A DNA stretch of 64,000 bases, taken from the NCBI RefSeq assembly GCF_014651995.1, contig NZ_BMXY01000004.1:124001-188000 (forward strand). The letters are read 5' to 3'. The notes beneath the pieces are model-generated. The model saw only the letters and a program-made list of their open reading frames with translations. It searched no databases and was not told where the DNA came from. Origin of the DNA: Cognatilysobacter xinjiangensis. Lineage in GTDB: Bacteria; Pseudomonadota; Gammaproteobacteria; Xanthomonadales; Xanthomonadaceae. A program made the position numbers and the translations under genes. Shown one piece after another: positions 36,891 to 45,564 of this stretch; within the stretch, counting starts at the first letter, position 1, and each line of letters starts with the position of its first letter.

Positions 36891-38261
36891 GTGCACGTGT
36901 CCGGTCCCAGCCAGGTCGAGGAAGTCGAGATCGGATCGCGGGCGCAGCTCGTCGACTACCTGGCTTCCGGCGTGCGGGAGCGCACCGACTGGCGCATCGG
37001 CACGGAGCACGAGAAGTTCGGCTTCCGCACCGACGACCTGCGCGCGCCCACCTTCGACGGCGAGCGCGGGATCGAGGCGCTGCTCAAAGGGCTGACGCGC
37101 TTCGGCTGGGCGCCGGTGGAGGAGCATGGTCGCGTGATCGCGCTGAGCCGCGACGGCGCGTCCGTGTCGCTCGAACCCGCCGGCCAGCTCGAACTCTCCG
37201 GCGCCCCGCTCGAGACGCTCCACGAAACCTGCCGCGAAACCGGCACGCACCTGCGCGAGGTGCGCGAGGTCGCCGAGCCGATGGGCCTGGGCTTCCTCGG
37301 CATGGGCTTCCAGCCCAAGTGGCGCCGCGACGAAATGCCGTGGATGCCGAAGGGCCGCTACCGGATCATGCGCGAGTACATGCCGAAGGTCGGATCCTTG
37401 GGCCTCGACATGATGACGCGCACCTGCACGGTGCAGGTCAATCTCGACGTCGGCTCCGAAGCCGACATGGTGAAGAAGTTCCGCGTCTCGCTCGCGCTGC
37501 AGCCGATCGCCACCGCGCTCTTCGCCGATTCGCCGTTCACCGAAGGCAGGCCGAACGGCTTCCTTTCCTACCGCTCGCACATCTGGACCGATACCGACGC
37601 CGACCGCACCGGCCTGCTCGACTTCGTGTTCGACGAGGGCTTCGGCTACGAGCGTTACGTCGACTACCTGCTCGACGTGCCGATGTACTTCGTCTACCGC
37701 GACGGCGAATACATCGACGCGAGCGGGCAGTCGTTCCGCGATTACATGGAAGGCAAATTGCCCGCGCGTCCGGGCTTCCGTCCCACGCTCAAGGACTGGG
37801 CGGACCATTCCACCACCGCCTTCCCGGAAGTGCGCCTGAAGAAATACCTCGAGATGCGCGGCGCGGATTCCGGCCCGTGGAACCGCATCTGCGCGCTGCC
37901 CGCGTTCTGGGTCGGCCTGCTGTACGACGATGCGGCGCTCGATGCCGCGTGGGATCTCGTGCGCGATTTCAGCATCGAGGAGCAGCACGCCCTGCGCGAC
38001 GGCGTGCCGAGGCGCGCGCTGAAGCTGCCGTTCCGCGGCGGCACCGCGCTCGACCTGGCGCGCGAGGCATTGAAGATCAGCGCGGCGGGCCTGAAGCGTC
38101 GTGCGCGCCTCAATGCGCATGGCGCCGACGAATCGATCTTCCTCGAGCCGCTGGTGGAGATCGTCGAGTCCGGCGTCACCGCCGCCGAGCGTAAGCTCGA
38201 GTTGTTCGAGGGCGCGTGGGGCGGCAGCGTCGATCCGGTATTCCGCGAGTTCGCGTACTGA
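36891..38261 (+). CDS. gshA: glutamate-cysteine ligase (plant/proteobacterial type)
   Basis: This enzyme makes gamma-glutamylcysteine, the first step of glutathione synthesis. The 456-residue protein belongs to the alpha-proteobacterial/plant-like GCL class, not the E. coli GshA class. It carries [13 protein letters not shown], the [15 protein letters not shown] region, [22 protein letters not shown]-like binding strand (positions about 85-105), [14 protein letters not shown], and [15 protein letters not shown]. Two GTG starts are possible, 36891 and 36897; the second has GAGG five bases upstream and may be the true one. A TAGACT -10-like box lies at 36854-36859. No gshB is in the window. Confidence 0.95.
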   Translation: MHVSGPSQVEEVEIGSRAQLVDYLASGVRERTDWRIGTEHEKFGFRTDDLRAPTFDGERGIEALLKGLTRFGWAPVEEHGRVIALSRDGASVSLEPAGQLELSGAPLETLHETCRETGTHLREVREVAEPMGLGFLGMGFQPKWRRDEMPWMPKGRYRIMREYMPKVGSLGLDMMTRTCTVQVNLDVGSEADMVKKFRVSLALQPIATALFADSPFTEGRPNGFLSYRSHIWTDTDADRTGLLDFVFDEGFGYERYVDYLLDVPMYFVYRDGEYIDASGQSFRDYMEGKLPARPGFRPTLKDWADHSTTAFPEVRLKKYLEMRGADSGPWNRICALPAFWVGLLYDDAALDAAWDLVRDFSIEEQHALRDGVPRRALKLPFRGGTALDLAREALKISAAGLKRRARLNAHGADESIFLEPLVEIVESGVTAAERKLELFEGAWGGSVDPVFREFAY

Positions 38262-38438
38262 GGGTTCGGAGTCAGGGCACGCCCGCGACGCATTGCGATC
38301 GGCCGGGCGCTGTCTCGATACGGCCCTGCATCCGCGCACACAAGCCGCTATCCATCGGCAAGTACGTAGGCATTGCGCGTACGTAAACGCGAATTCGCAT
38401 CGAGCGCGGTCGCGGGCCAGCGCATAGCGCAAGCGGCC

Positions 38439-38444
38439 TACAAT
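38439..38444 (+). promoter_or_regulatory. -10 box of the YegD-like gene
   Basis: TACAAT is followed by GCGCGGCCC and lies 18 bases before the ATG at 38463, giving a leader of about a dozen bases. Two GTACGTA copies (38362-38368 and 38379-38385) lie 50-75 bases further upstream. Confidence 0.45.
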
Positions 38445-38462
38445 GCGCGGCCCTGTACGGGC

Positions 38463-39899
38463 ATGAACCGCGTGCGCATCGGCATCGATTTCGGAACCAG
38501 TTATTCGGCGGCGGGCGCCGTCGTCGACGGTCAACTGCAGCTGGTGCGCTTCGGCGACGACCGGCAGTTCCGCACCACCGCCTATTTCCCGCAGGCGTTG
38601 CCGGACCCCGCGCGCTTCGAGCTTACGCCCGCGCTGGAAGCGGAGGTCGACGCGCTCGTGCGCGCGAGCCGCGCCGAGCAGGCGCGGGCCGCGACGCGTG
38701 CACGCGAGCTGCGCGATGCGACCGGCGGCACGACCTCGTTCGTCGCCCGCTCGGAATCACAGTTGCGACGCGACGCGCTGCTGGCCGTGCGCCGGGACTG
38801 GCTGGAGGCCGAAGTCGCGCGTGCCCGGCAGTCGGTCGCGCAACTGCATGACGCGCTCTACGGCGATGCCGCGATCGACGCCTATCTCGCCGAGGGCGAC
38901 GGCCACCTCGTGGTGTCGCCGAAATCGATGCTCGGCTACAAGCTTCACGGCCAGGCGCGCGACGTGCTGGTCGGCATCGCGCTGCACATCCTCGAACACA
39001 TCCGCATGACCGCGTCCGAGCAGCTCGGCGCGACGGTGCGACACGCGGTGCTCGGCCGTCCGGTGGAGTTCCGCAGTTCGATGGGCGCGGCCGGCGGCGA
39101 GCAGGCGATCGCGCTGCTGACCGAGGCCGCGCACGGTGCGGGCTTCGACGACATCTCGTTCCTGGAGGAGCCCGCCGCGGCCGCGTTCGGTTACCACCGC
39201 GACCTCGATGAGGCGCAGCGCACGCTCGTGGTCGACATCGGTGGCGGCACGACCGATGTCGCGCTGGCGGAGGTGGGCGGTGCGCGCGCAGCGCCCGCGA
39301 TCCTCGGTGCCTGGGGCATCGCGCAGGGCGGCACCGACGTCGACCTCGCGCTGAGCATGCGCCGCTTCATGCCGTTGTTCGGCAAGGACCACACGCGCAC
39401 GCCGGTCCACCACTACTACGAGGCCGCCGCCGTGCACGACCTGCAGCGCCAGCAGGCGTTCCGCGCGCGCCGGGGCTTCGAGGACATGCCCGAACCCTAT
39501 GGCCGGCGCATGCTGGCATTGCAGGCGCCGGGCCAGACCGTGCGCCTGCAGCAGGGCGTCGAGGCCATGAAGATCGCGCTCAGCACGCAGGCGATTCACG
39601 CGACGTCGCTGGATTACATCGAGCCGGGCTTGCAAGTGACGAGCACGGGCGACGAGCTGTCCGACAGCGCCCGTCCCTACCTGCACGCGCTGTCCACGCT
39701 GCTGGAGAACGTTCGGTCGCAGCTGGATCGCGCGCCCGATACCGTGTTCCTCACCGGTGGCATGTCGCGCAGTCCGGACGTACAACGCACGGTGGCCGCG
39801 CTGTTCCCGGCATCCGCCCTCGTTCGTGGCGATGCGTCGTTGGGCGTGGTGAGCGGGCTGGCGGTCGCGGCGGGGACATCGGCGCAGGTCGGCGGCTGA
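38463..39899 (+). CDS. Hsp70-family protein, YegD-like
   Basis: The 478-residue protein has only an actin/Hsp70 ATPase domain: phosphate-1 motif GIDFGTSYSAAG, the EEPAAAAFGYHR connect motif, phosphate-2 motif [16 protein letters not shown] and adenosine motif VFLTGGMSRSPDVQ. A DnaK-type substrate-binding domain and lid are missing. The inserted helices (about 60-160) and length match the E. coli YegD group (450), whose clients are unknown. The ATG at 38463 lies 18 bases after a TACAAT box that is followed by a GCGGCC-rich stretch. Confidence 0.9.
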   Translation: MNRVRIGIDFGTSYSAAGAVVDGQLQLVRFGDDRQFRTTAYFPQALPDPARFELTPALEAEVDALVRASRAEQARAATRARELRDATGGTTSFVARSESQLRRDALLAVRRDWLEAEVARARQSVAQLHDALYGDAAIDAYLAEGDGHLVVSPKSMLGYKLHGQARDVLVGIALHILEHIRMTASEQLGATVRHAVLGRPVEFRSSMGAAGGEQAIALLTEAAHGAGFDDISFLEEPAAAAFGYHRDLDEAQRTLVVDIGGGTTDVALAEVGGARAAPAILGAWGIAQGGTDVDLALSMRRFMPLFGKDHTRTPVHHYYEAAAVHDLQRQQAFRARRGFEDMPEPYGRRMLALQAPGQTVRLQQGVEAMKIALSTQAIHATSLDYIEPGLQVTSTGDELSDSARPYLHALSTLLENVRSQLDRAPDTVFLTGGMSRSPDVQRTVAALFPASALVRGDASLGVVSGLAVAAGTSAQVGG

Positions 39900-40031
39900 C
39901 GGCTCGCGGCGATACGGATACCGGCATGGACGTGGGCCCCGGCGCATCTTCAATGCTGCTGCGAGCGCTGCCGGCCTATTCGCGCCGCCGCGCGGCGCAC
40001 CCTCGTGCCTCGCAACGCAGCGGCGCGGGCA

Positions 40032-40451
40032 TCACGCTGGCGTCGCTGCCGCGTGGAGCCGTCTCAGGGCCATTCGTTCGGCCCTGACCGGCCCGTCTCC
40101 TCGCGCATCCGCACCACGCAGAATCGCTGCCCCGTCGGCGCCTCCATCACCCCACCAGCGCTTCACGAACGCGATCTTCTTCGCGCCCAGCGCTTCCAGT
40201 CGTGCGGCTTCGGCATCGATGTCGTCGGCCTCGATGTCCAGGTGCACGCGCGAGGGATGCGTCACCTTCTGTACCTCGATGTGCAGGCCGGCAGGCGTGT
40301 CGTTGAATTTGCGGTATTCGGCCGTCTCGTCGCTGGCGTCGTTCGAGTCGATCGATGCGCCCAGCGCCACGCTCCAGAAGCGCGCCGCGGCGTCGAGGTC
40401 GTCCGTATTGCAGTCGATGATGAAGCCGGCGAGGCGGCTGCGGTGGGCCAT
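40032..40451 (-). CDS. VOC (glyoxalase-fold) family protein with apparent C-terminal frameshift
   Basis: Residues 1-100 are a good small VOC protein: LAGFIIDCNTDDLDAAARFW, GLHIEVQKV, RVHLDIEADDIDAEAARL and KKIAFVKRWW. After W100 the given frame turns arginine/alanine-rich and ends at 40032. Dropping one base of the GGGG run (minus strand; CCCC at 40150-40153) restores VMEAPTGQRFCVVR, the usual end of this subgroup, stopping at 40064 for a 128-residue protein. Either the gene has a recent one-base insertion or the base is a sequencing error. The substrate is unknown; these proteins bind a metal and act on small electrophiles or antibiotics. Confidence 0.8.
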   Translation of the reverse strand: MAHRSRLAGFIIDCNTDDLDAAARFWSVALGASIDSNDASDETAEYRKFNDTPAGLHIEVQKVTHPSRVHLDIEADDIDAEAARLEALGAKKIAFVKRWWGDGGADGAAILRGADARGDGPVRAERMALRRLHAAATPA

Positions 40452-40688
40452 GGCGGCGCTCCCGTGGGATCCAGCGCCCGACGTTAGCGCGGTCGCGCAC
40501 GGCGGGCACGCCGCCTGCCACGGCGATCCGACGCGCGGCGGCCCGCGCGAAGCGGCGACCGGGGACGCGTGCCCGTTCAATCCGCGGGCAGCGGCCTTCG
40601 TCGCGGCGATCGCGCGTTCGTCGCACCGTGCCCCGTGCTGGTCGCGCCGGCCGCTACGCTCCATGCGCCCGCATCGACGCCGACCGCC

Positions 40689-41546
40689 ATGTCCCGCCAC
40701 GATCCGCATGCCGTCCCGATCGGCGTCAAAGGCGCCACGCTGTGCCAGCAGGGCACCGACGACTTCGCGCTCGCCCAGCTGCGCCCGACGGTTCCGGAGC
40801 ACGGGATCCGGCGCCACGGCCATGCGGACATGCACCTGCTGGTGCTGCTTGCAGGCCGTTACGTCAGCGAGGCCGCCGACATGCCCGAGGTCTGCGACGA
40901 GCCTGCGGTGATCCTCAACCCGCCGGGCATCGAGCATCGCGACCGCTTCCGCTCGCGCGACGGCCTCTTCCTCACGCTCACCATGCAGGCGCCCGCGTTC
41001 GAGCGCCTGTGCGGGCCCGACGGCGCACCGTCGCACGCGGTCCGGTTGCCGCGACAGTCGCTGGCGCGCGCGATGCCCCTGCTGCGCGAGCTGTGGCGCT
41101 GGGAGCCCGCGTCCGCGCTCGTCGTGGAAACCGCGCTGGGCGAGATGCTGGCTGATGCGAGGCCACGCCCGGTTGCCGCCTCGACGCACGAGAAGCTGCA
41201 ACGCGTGATCGAGCGGCTCGACGAGGACGCCGGTGTGCCGTCCCTCGGCGAGCTCGCCGCGATCGCCGGATGCCATCCGGTCTACCTCGCGCGTGCCTTC
41301 CGCCGACGCTACGGGGTGTCGCCCGGCGATTACCTGCGCAGGCGCCGGCTGCATCGCGCGGTGTCGCAGATCGCGCGTGGCCGCACCCTCGCGCGCGCGG
41401 CGGCGTCGCTCGGCTTCGTCGACGACAGCCACCTGCATCGTGCGTTCGTCGCCGAATTCGGCATGAGCCCCGGCGCGTTCCGGCGCCTCGCGCTCGGTCG
41501 CGCCGAGGTTTCGCGCGTACAGGACGCGCGCCTGCGCGGGCGCTAG
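40689..41546 (+). CDS. AraC-family transcriptional regulator
   Basis: The 285-residue protein has an N-terminal cupin-type sensor (HGHADMHLLVLLAGRYV, VILNPPGIEHRDRFRS) and a C-terminal AraC pair of helix-turn-helices. The first is around LGELAAIAGCHPVYLARAFRRRYGVS, the second around RAAASLGFVDDSHLHRAFVAEFGMSPGAFRRL. The ATG at 40689 was preferred to an upstream in-frame ATG (40569) whose extension is unrelated to the family. The serine hydrolase gene starts 30 bp downstream in the same direction, so that gene is its likely target or operon partner. Confidence 0.92.
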   Translation: MSRHDPHAVPIGVKGATLCQQGTDDFALAQLRPTVPEHGIRRHGHADMHLLVLLAGRYVSEAADMPEVCDEPAVILNPPGIEHRDRFRSRDGLFLTLTMQAPAFERLCGPDGAPSHAVRLPRQSLARAMPLLRELWRWEPASALVVETALGEMLADARPRPVAASTHEKLQRVIERLDEDAGVPSLGELAAIAGCHPVYLARAFRRRYGVSPGDYLRRRRLHRAVSQIARGRTLARAAASLGFVDDSHLHRAFVAEFGMSPGAFRRLALGRAEVSRVQDARLRGR

Positions 41547-41576
41547 CGTGGGCGCATCCGACAGGGAAGGACTTCG

Positions 41577-42635
41577 ATGAAGAACGCGTTTCTCGGCCTG
41601 TGCATGGCCGCCGTTTCCTTCGCCGCGCCGGCGGCCGACCGCGATGCGTTCGAGCGCGCGACGCTGGCGGTCGAAAAGGGCGACTACAAGGCGATCACCA
41701 GCATCCTGGTCGCGCAGGACGGCCGCGTCGTCTACGAGCATTACTTTGACGACGACGACGACGGCGGCGCCGACGCGCGCCGCGACACGCGTTCGGTGAC
41801 CAAGACCGTCGCCGGCATGCTCACCGGGCTCGCCATAGCCGATGGGCGGCTGCCCGATGCCTCGGCACGCGTCTTCGACGTGCTGCCGCGCGCACGTCGT
41901 CGCCACATGCTCAACCCGGATCCGCGCAAGGACGCGATCGCCGTCGGGGACCTGCTGACGATGTCCTCCATCGTCGAATGCAACGACGAGAACGAGTACT
42001 CGCGCGGCAACGAGGAGCGCATGTACCTGATCGAGGACTGGGTGCAGTTCTACGCCGACCTGCCGGTGCAGGGCTTTCCGGCGTGGATGCCCCGGCCGGC
42101 GGATTCGCCGCACGGCCGCAGCTTCCGCTACTGCACTGCGGGCGTCACCACGCTCGGCGAAGTGGTGCAAAGCGCGGTGCGCGAGCCGCTGCCGGCGTAT
42201 GCGCAGCGCCGCCTGTTCGATCCGCTGGGCATCGACACGCCGCAATGGCAGTACTCGCCGCTCGGTCTTGCGCAGGCCGGTGGCGGGCTGGCGCTGCGCA
42301 CGCGCGATCTGTGGAAGCTCGGCCAGCTGTATCTCGACGGCGGACGCGTGGACGGCCGGCAGCTCGTGCCCGAGGACTGGGTGCGCCGCTCGCTGTCGCC
42401 GCAGGCGACCGCGCGCGAGGACGCCGACTACGGCTATCTGTGGTGGCTGATGAAGATTCCCTCGGGCGACTCGACCATCGTCGCCCCCACCATGGCGGGC
42501 ACGGGCGGCAATGCGGTATTCCTGCTGCCTCAAAAGCGCGCCGTGGTGGTGATCACCACGACGAACTACGACGAACGCCAGCCGCACCTGCTGACGGTCC
42601 GCCTGCTGACGCGGGAGCTGCTGCCCGCGCTCTGA
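41577..42635 (+). CDS. serine hydrolase, class C beta-lactamase/DD-peptidase family
   Basis: The 352-residue protein has a short signal peptide (to about residue 19, AAPAA) and a beta-lactamase-fold core. The catalytic motif is S73-V-T-K76 in [12 protein letters not shown]. The second motif is Y185 in [12 protein letters not shown], with Cys in place of the usual residue before the third position. The third motif is weakly seen near [11 protein letters not shown], where the classic K-T-G is not evident. A run of five aspartates (58-62) is unusual. It may be an esterase, D-aminopeptidase or peptidoglycan hydrolase rather than an antibiotic-resistance enzyme. A strong AGGGAAGG site precedes the ATG; a hairpin follows (42665-42690). 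Confidence 0.88.
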   Translation: MKNAFLGLCMAAVSFAAPAADRDAFERATLAVEKGDYKAITSILVAQDGRVVYEHYFDDDDDGGADARRDTRSVTKTVAGMLTGLAIADGRLPDASARVFDVLPRARRRHMLNPDPRKDAIAVGDLLTMSSIVECNDENEYSRGNEERMYLIEDWVQFYADLPVQGFPAWMPRPADSPHGRSFRYCTAGVTTLGEVVQSAVREPLPAYAQRRLFDPLGIDTPQWQYSPLGLAQAGGGLALRTRDLWKLGQLYLDGGRVDGRQLVPEDWVRRSLSPQATAREDADYGYLWWLMKIPSGDSTIVAPTMAGTGGNAVFLLPQKRAVVVITTTNYDERQPHLLTVRLLTRELLPAL

Positions 42636-42664
42636 TCCGGCGGCATTGCGCATCGCCGAAACGA

Positions 42665-42690
42665 CGACGGGCGCCCTGCGGCGCCCGTCG
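42665..42690. terminator. bidirectional hairpin between serine hydrolase and E2 genes
   Basis: CGACGGGCGCC (42665-42675) pairs perfectly with GGCGCCCGTCG (42680-42690) around CTGC. On the minus strand it is followed by TCGTTTCG, so it may serve the E2 operon better than the hydrolase gene. Confidence 0.65.
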
Positions 42691-42713
42691 ATGCACTACG
42701 CAACGGCATTCGC

Positions 42714-44159
42714 TTACTGCGGCAGCGCCATGTCGTCCAGCAGCGCCTTGAGGAAGCGGGCTGCCTCGCCGCCCGTGCAGGCGCGGTGGTCGAAGGTGAG
42801 CGAGATCGGCATGCGGCGATGCACCTCGATGCCGCCCATCACCGCGACCACATCGTGCGAGAGCTTGCCCGCGCCGACGATCGCCACGCACGGCGGCACC
42901 ACCACCGGCGTCGCATAGCGGCCGGCGAACATGCCGAAGTTCGACAGCGAGATCGTGTAGCCCGAGAGTTCGCTCGGCGGGATCGTGCGGTCACCGACCT
43001 GCGCGCGCAGGCGCTGGATCGCCTGGCGCACGCCGTTGCCGTCGAGCATGTCGGCATTGCGCAGCGCCGGCACGAACAGGCCGTCGTCGGTATCGACCGC
43101 GATGCCGATGTCGACGTGCGGATGCATCGTGCGCGTCAGGTTCTCGCCGTCGAACCAGGCATTGAGCGCCGGCACCGCCTTGCAGGCCGCGACGATCGCG
43201 CGCACCAGGCGCGCGGTGATGTCCTGCTTGCCGATCCACGCGTGCAGGTCGGCGTCGTCGACGAGCGTGGTCGGCACGACCTTGGCGTGCGCATCGGCCA
43301 TGACGCGCGCCATGTTGCGGCGCACGCCCTTGAGCTGCTCGGGCTGTCCGCTGGCGGTGACGCCCGGCGGCTGCGTGCGCATGGGCTTGCCCGACTGCGA
43401 CATCGTGCTGCGCTGCCCCGGCTGCGGGGCCGGCTGCTGCTGCATTTGCGGCGCGGTCGCGGCAGCGCGGTCGGCCGCGCGCGGCGCGCCACCGCCCTGG
43501 CCGGCGCGTGCCGAGCCGTCGGCCGCGGCCTTCTTGACGTCGTCCATCGTCACCACGCCCTCGGCACCGCTCGGGCGAACGCGGGTGAGGTCGACGCCCA
43601 GCTTGCGCGCAAGCGCGCGCACCGCCGGCATCGCCTTGACGCCGCCCACCGCCACCGCGGCCTCGCTGCGCACGGCGTCGGAGGACTGCATCGCGCCGAC
43701 GACGGTGCCGGCATCGGCACGCTCGTTGCCCGGCTCGCCCTTCGCGGCGGGCCGGGCGTCGTCGCGCAGCTCGCCGCCTTCGTCGGAGGCGATGACCTTG
43801 TGGCCGTTGTCGCTCGGCACTTCCTTGCCGGCGCCGCCATGCGTCTCGGCCGCGGCATGGCCGCCGCCGTGGTGGTGGCCGGTGTCCTGTCCTTCCGCGC
43901 GCTGCGGCATCGACGGATCGACCTCGAACACCGCCAGCATCGTGCCGGTGACGACGACATCGCCGGCGCCGCCCGCGAGCTTGAGCACCTTGCCGGAAAC
44001 CGGCGAAGGCACGTCGACGACCGCCTTGGCGGTCTCCATCGACACGAGGTTGTCGTCGAGGCGGATCACGTCGCCTTCCTTGACGTACCACTCGACGATG
44101 GTCGCGTCCGGCAGGCCCTCGCCGAGGTCGGGAAGCAGGAAGGTCTTCTGGGTGCTCAT
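42714..44159 (-). CDS. bkdB: dihydrolipoamide acyltransferase E2 of a branched-chain-type 2-oxoacid dehydrogenase
   Basis: E2 forms the core of the complex and passes the acyl group from E1 to CoA. The 481-residue protein has one lipoyl domain (1-80; lipoylated K45 in METAKAVV), a long linker rich in His and Gly, a peripheral-subunit-binding domain (about 175-212; VRALARKLGVDLTRVRPSG) and the catalytic domain. The catalytic motif reads H458-R-A-C-T462-G where most E2 enzymes have H-R-x-x-D-G. The same substitution occurs in many actinobacterial and xanthomonad E2 proteins as far as I recall. No E3 gene is in the window. It is last in a four-gene operon. Confidence 0.92.
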   Translation of the reverse strand: MSTQKTFLLPDLGEGLPDATIVEWYVKEGDVIRLDDNLVSMETAKAVVDVPSPVSGKVLKLAGGAGDVVVTGTMLAVFEVDPSMPQRAEGQDTGHHHGGGHAAAETHGGAGKEVPSDNGHKVIASDEGGELRDDARPAAKGEPGNERADAGTVVGAMQSSDAVRSEAAVAVGGVKAMPAVRALARKLGVDLTRVRPSGAEGVVTMDDVKKAAADGSARAGQGGGAPRAADRAAATAPQMQQQPAPQPGQRSTMSQSGKPMRTQPPGVTASGQPEQLKGVRRNMARVMADAHAKVVPTTLVDDADLHAWIGKQDITARLVRAIVAACKAVPALNAWFDGENLTRTMHPHVDIGIAVDTDDGLFVPALRNADMLDGNGVRQAIQRLRAQVGDRTIPPSELSGYTISLSNFGMFAGRYATPVVVPPCVAIVGAGKLSHDVVAVMGGIEVHRRMPISLTFDHRACTGGEAARFLKALLDDMALPQ

Positions 44160-44184
44160 GCGCGTTGCTCGTTCCAGTGTGGGT

Positions 44185-44556
44185 TCAGACCCAGACGTCG
44201 TTGGCCGCCGTCAGGTCGCTGTCCGCGTCGCCGGTGTTGACGACGCCACGCGGCTCGATGATGAGCGCATGGCATTCGCCCGCGGCGCGGGTGTTGTGTT
44301 CGACGCCGCGCGGAATGACGACCATCTCGCCCTCGCGCAGCGCCACTTCGTGGTCGCGGTAACCGATCCGCATCTCGCACTTGAGCACGAGGAACACCTC
44401 GTCGGTGTCCTCGTGCGCATGCCAGACGAAGTCGCCATCGAGCTTGACGACCTTGAACTGCATGTCGTTCATCTCCGCCACGACGCGCGGCGACCAGTGC
44501 TCGCCGAACGTGGCGAGCTTGGCCGGAAGGTCGATCGCCTGGCCCTTGGGCGTCAT
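44185..44556 (-). CDS. cupin-domain protein
   Basis: The 123-residue protein is a single cupin barrel. Motif 1 is DFVWHAHEDTDEVFLVLKCEMRIGY, seen as two metal-ligand histidines and a glutamate, and motif 2 is GEMVVIPRGVEHNTRA with a further histidine. All four expected metal ligands are visible, so it is likely a metal-binding enzyme or sensor. It starts three bases after the E1beta stop and ends 25 bp before E2, so it is embedded in the dehydrogenase operon. A role in that pathway (for example isomerase, stress sensor or side enzyme) is inferred from position only. Confidence 0.9.
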   Translation of the reverse strand: MTPKGQAIDLPAKLATFGEHWSPRVVAEMNDMQFKVVKLDGDFVWHAHEDTDEVFLVLKCEMRIGYRDHEVALREGEMVVIPRGVEHNTRAAGECHALIIEPRGVVNTGDADSDLTAANDVWV

Positions 44557-44559
44557 CGC

Positions 44560-45564
44560 TCAGCCGGCCGCCATCGCGCGCTTGGCGGCGGCGACCACGC
44601 GATCCACGCTCGGCAGGTACTTCATCTCCAGGCGGAACAGCGGGATGTGCGTGTCGTAGCCGGTCACGCGCTCGACCGGCGCGAGCAGGTCGAATATCGA
44701 CTCTTCCGCCAGGCGCGCCGCGATTTCCGCGCCGAAGCCGGCGGTCTTCGGGGCCTCGTGCACGATCACGCAGCGGCCGGTCTTGGCCACGGATTCGGCG
44801 ATCGTCGCGAAGTCCAGCGGGCGCAGCGTGGCGACGTCGATGACCTCGGCGCTGATGCCGTCCTGGGCGAGCTTCTCGGCCGCTTCCAGCGTTTCCTTGA
44901 CCTGCGCGCCCCACGTCACCAGCGTGATGTCGGTGCCGTCGCGGAGCACGTAGCAGACGTCGAGCGGCAGCGCCTCGCCGTCGTCGGCGACCACTTCCTT
45001 GTACTGGCGGTAGATGCGCTTGGGCTCGAAGAAGATCACCGGATCCGGGTCGCGGATCGCGGCCAGCAGCATGCCGTAGGCGCGCTGCGGCGACGACGGC
45101 ATCACCACGCGCAGGCCCGGTACGTTGGTGAAGATCGCCTCGTTCGCCTCGGAGTGATGCTCCGGCGCGCGGATGCCGCCGCCCCACGGCACGCGCAGCA
45201 CCATCGGGCAGGTCAGGCGGCCGCGGGTGCGGTAGCGCATGCGCGCGGCATGGCAGACGAGGAAGTCGACCATCGGGTACATGAAGCCGTCGAACTGCGC
45301 CTCGGCAACGGGCTTCATGCCCTGCGAGGCCATGCCGACGGTCAGGCCGGCGATGGTGGTCTCGTCGAGCGGCGTGTCGATCACGCGCTGGCTGCCGAAC
45401 TGCGCATGCAGGCCGGCGGTGGCGCGGAACACGCCGCCGTTGACGCCGACGTCCTCGCCGAGCACCAGCACGGACGGGTCGTTGCGCATCTCGTAGGCGA
45501 GCGCCTGGGTGATCGCCTCGATCAGGGTGATCGCGTTTTCGGTGGGCTTGACCTGCGCGTTCAT
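44560..45564 (-). CDS. bkdA2: 2-oxoacid dehydrogenase E1 beta subunit (branched-chain type)
   Basis: E1beta pairs with E1alpha to decarboxylate branched-chain 2-oxoacids with thiamine diphosphate. The 334-residue protein shows LVLGEDVGVNGGVFRATAGL, the catalytic-glutamate region DTPLDETTIAGLTVGMA, FDGFMYPMVDFLVCHAARMRYR, PEHHSEANEAIF and the C-terminal transketolase domain with ERVTGYDTHIPLF. Its ATG at 45564 overlaps the E1alpha stop as ATGA. The wording FDGF and the order E1alpha-E1beta point to the BCKDH rather than the PDH type. In xanthomonads such operons supply branched acyl-CoA primers for iso-fatty acids. Confidence 0.93.
   Translation of the reverse strand: MNAQVKPTENAITLIEAITQALAYEMRNDPSVLVLGEDVGVNGGVFRATAGLHAQFGSQRVIDTPLDETTIAGLTVGMASQGMKPVAEAQFDGFMYPMVDFLVCHAARMRYRTRGRLTCPMVLRVPWGGGIRAPEHHSEANEAIFTNVPGLRVVMPSSPQRAYGMLLAAIRDPDPVIFFEPKRIYRQYKEVVADDGEALPLDVCYVLRDGTDITLVTWGAQVKETLEAAEKLAQDGISAEVIDVATLRPLDFATIAESVAKTGRCVIVHEAPKTAGFGAEIAARLAEESIFDLLAPVERVTGYDTHIPLFRLEMKYLPSVDRVVAAAKRAMAAG

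Noticed and set aside
39982-39998. GCGCCGC/GCGGCGC hairpin between YegD-like and VOC genes
   Set aside because: A three-base loop and no T-run; such repeats arise easily at this G+C content.
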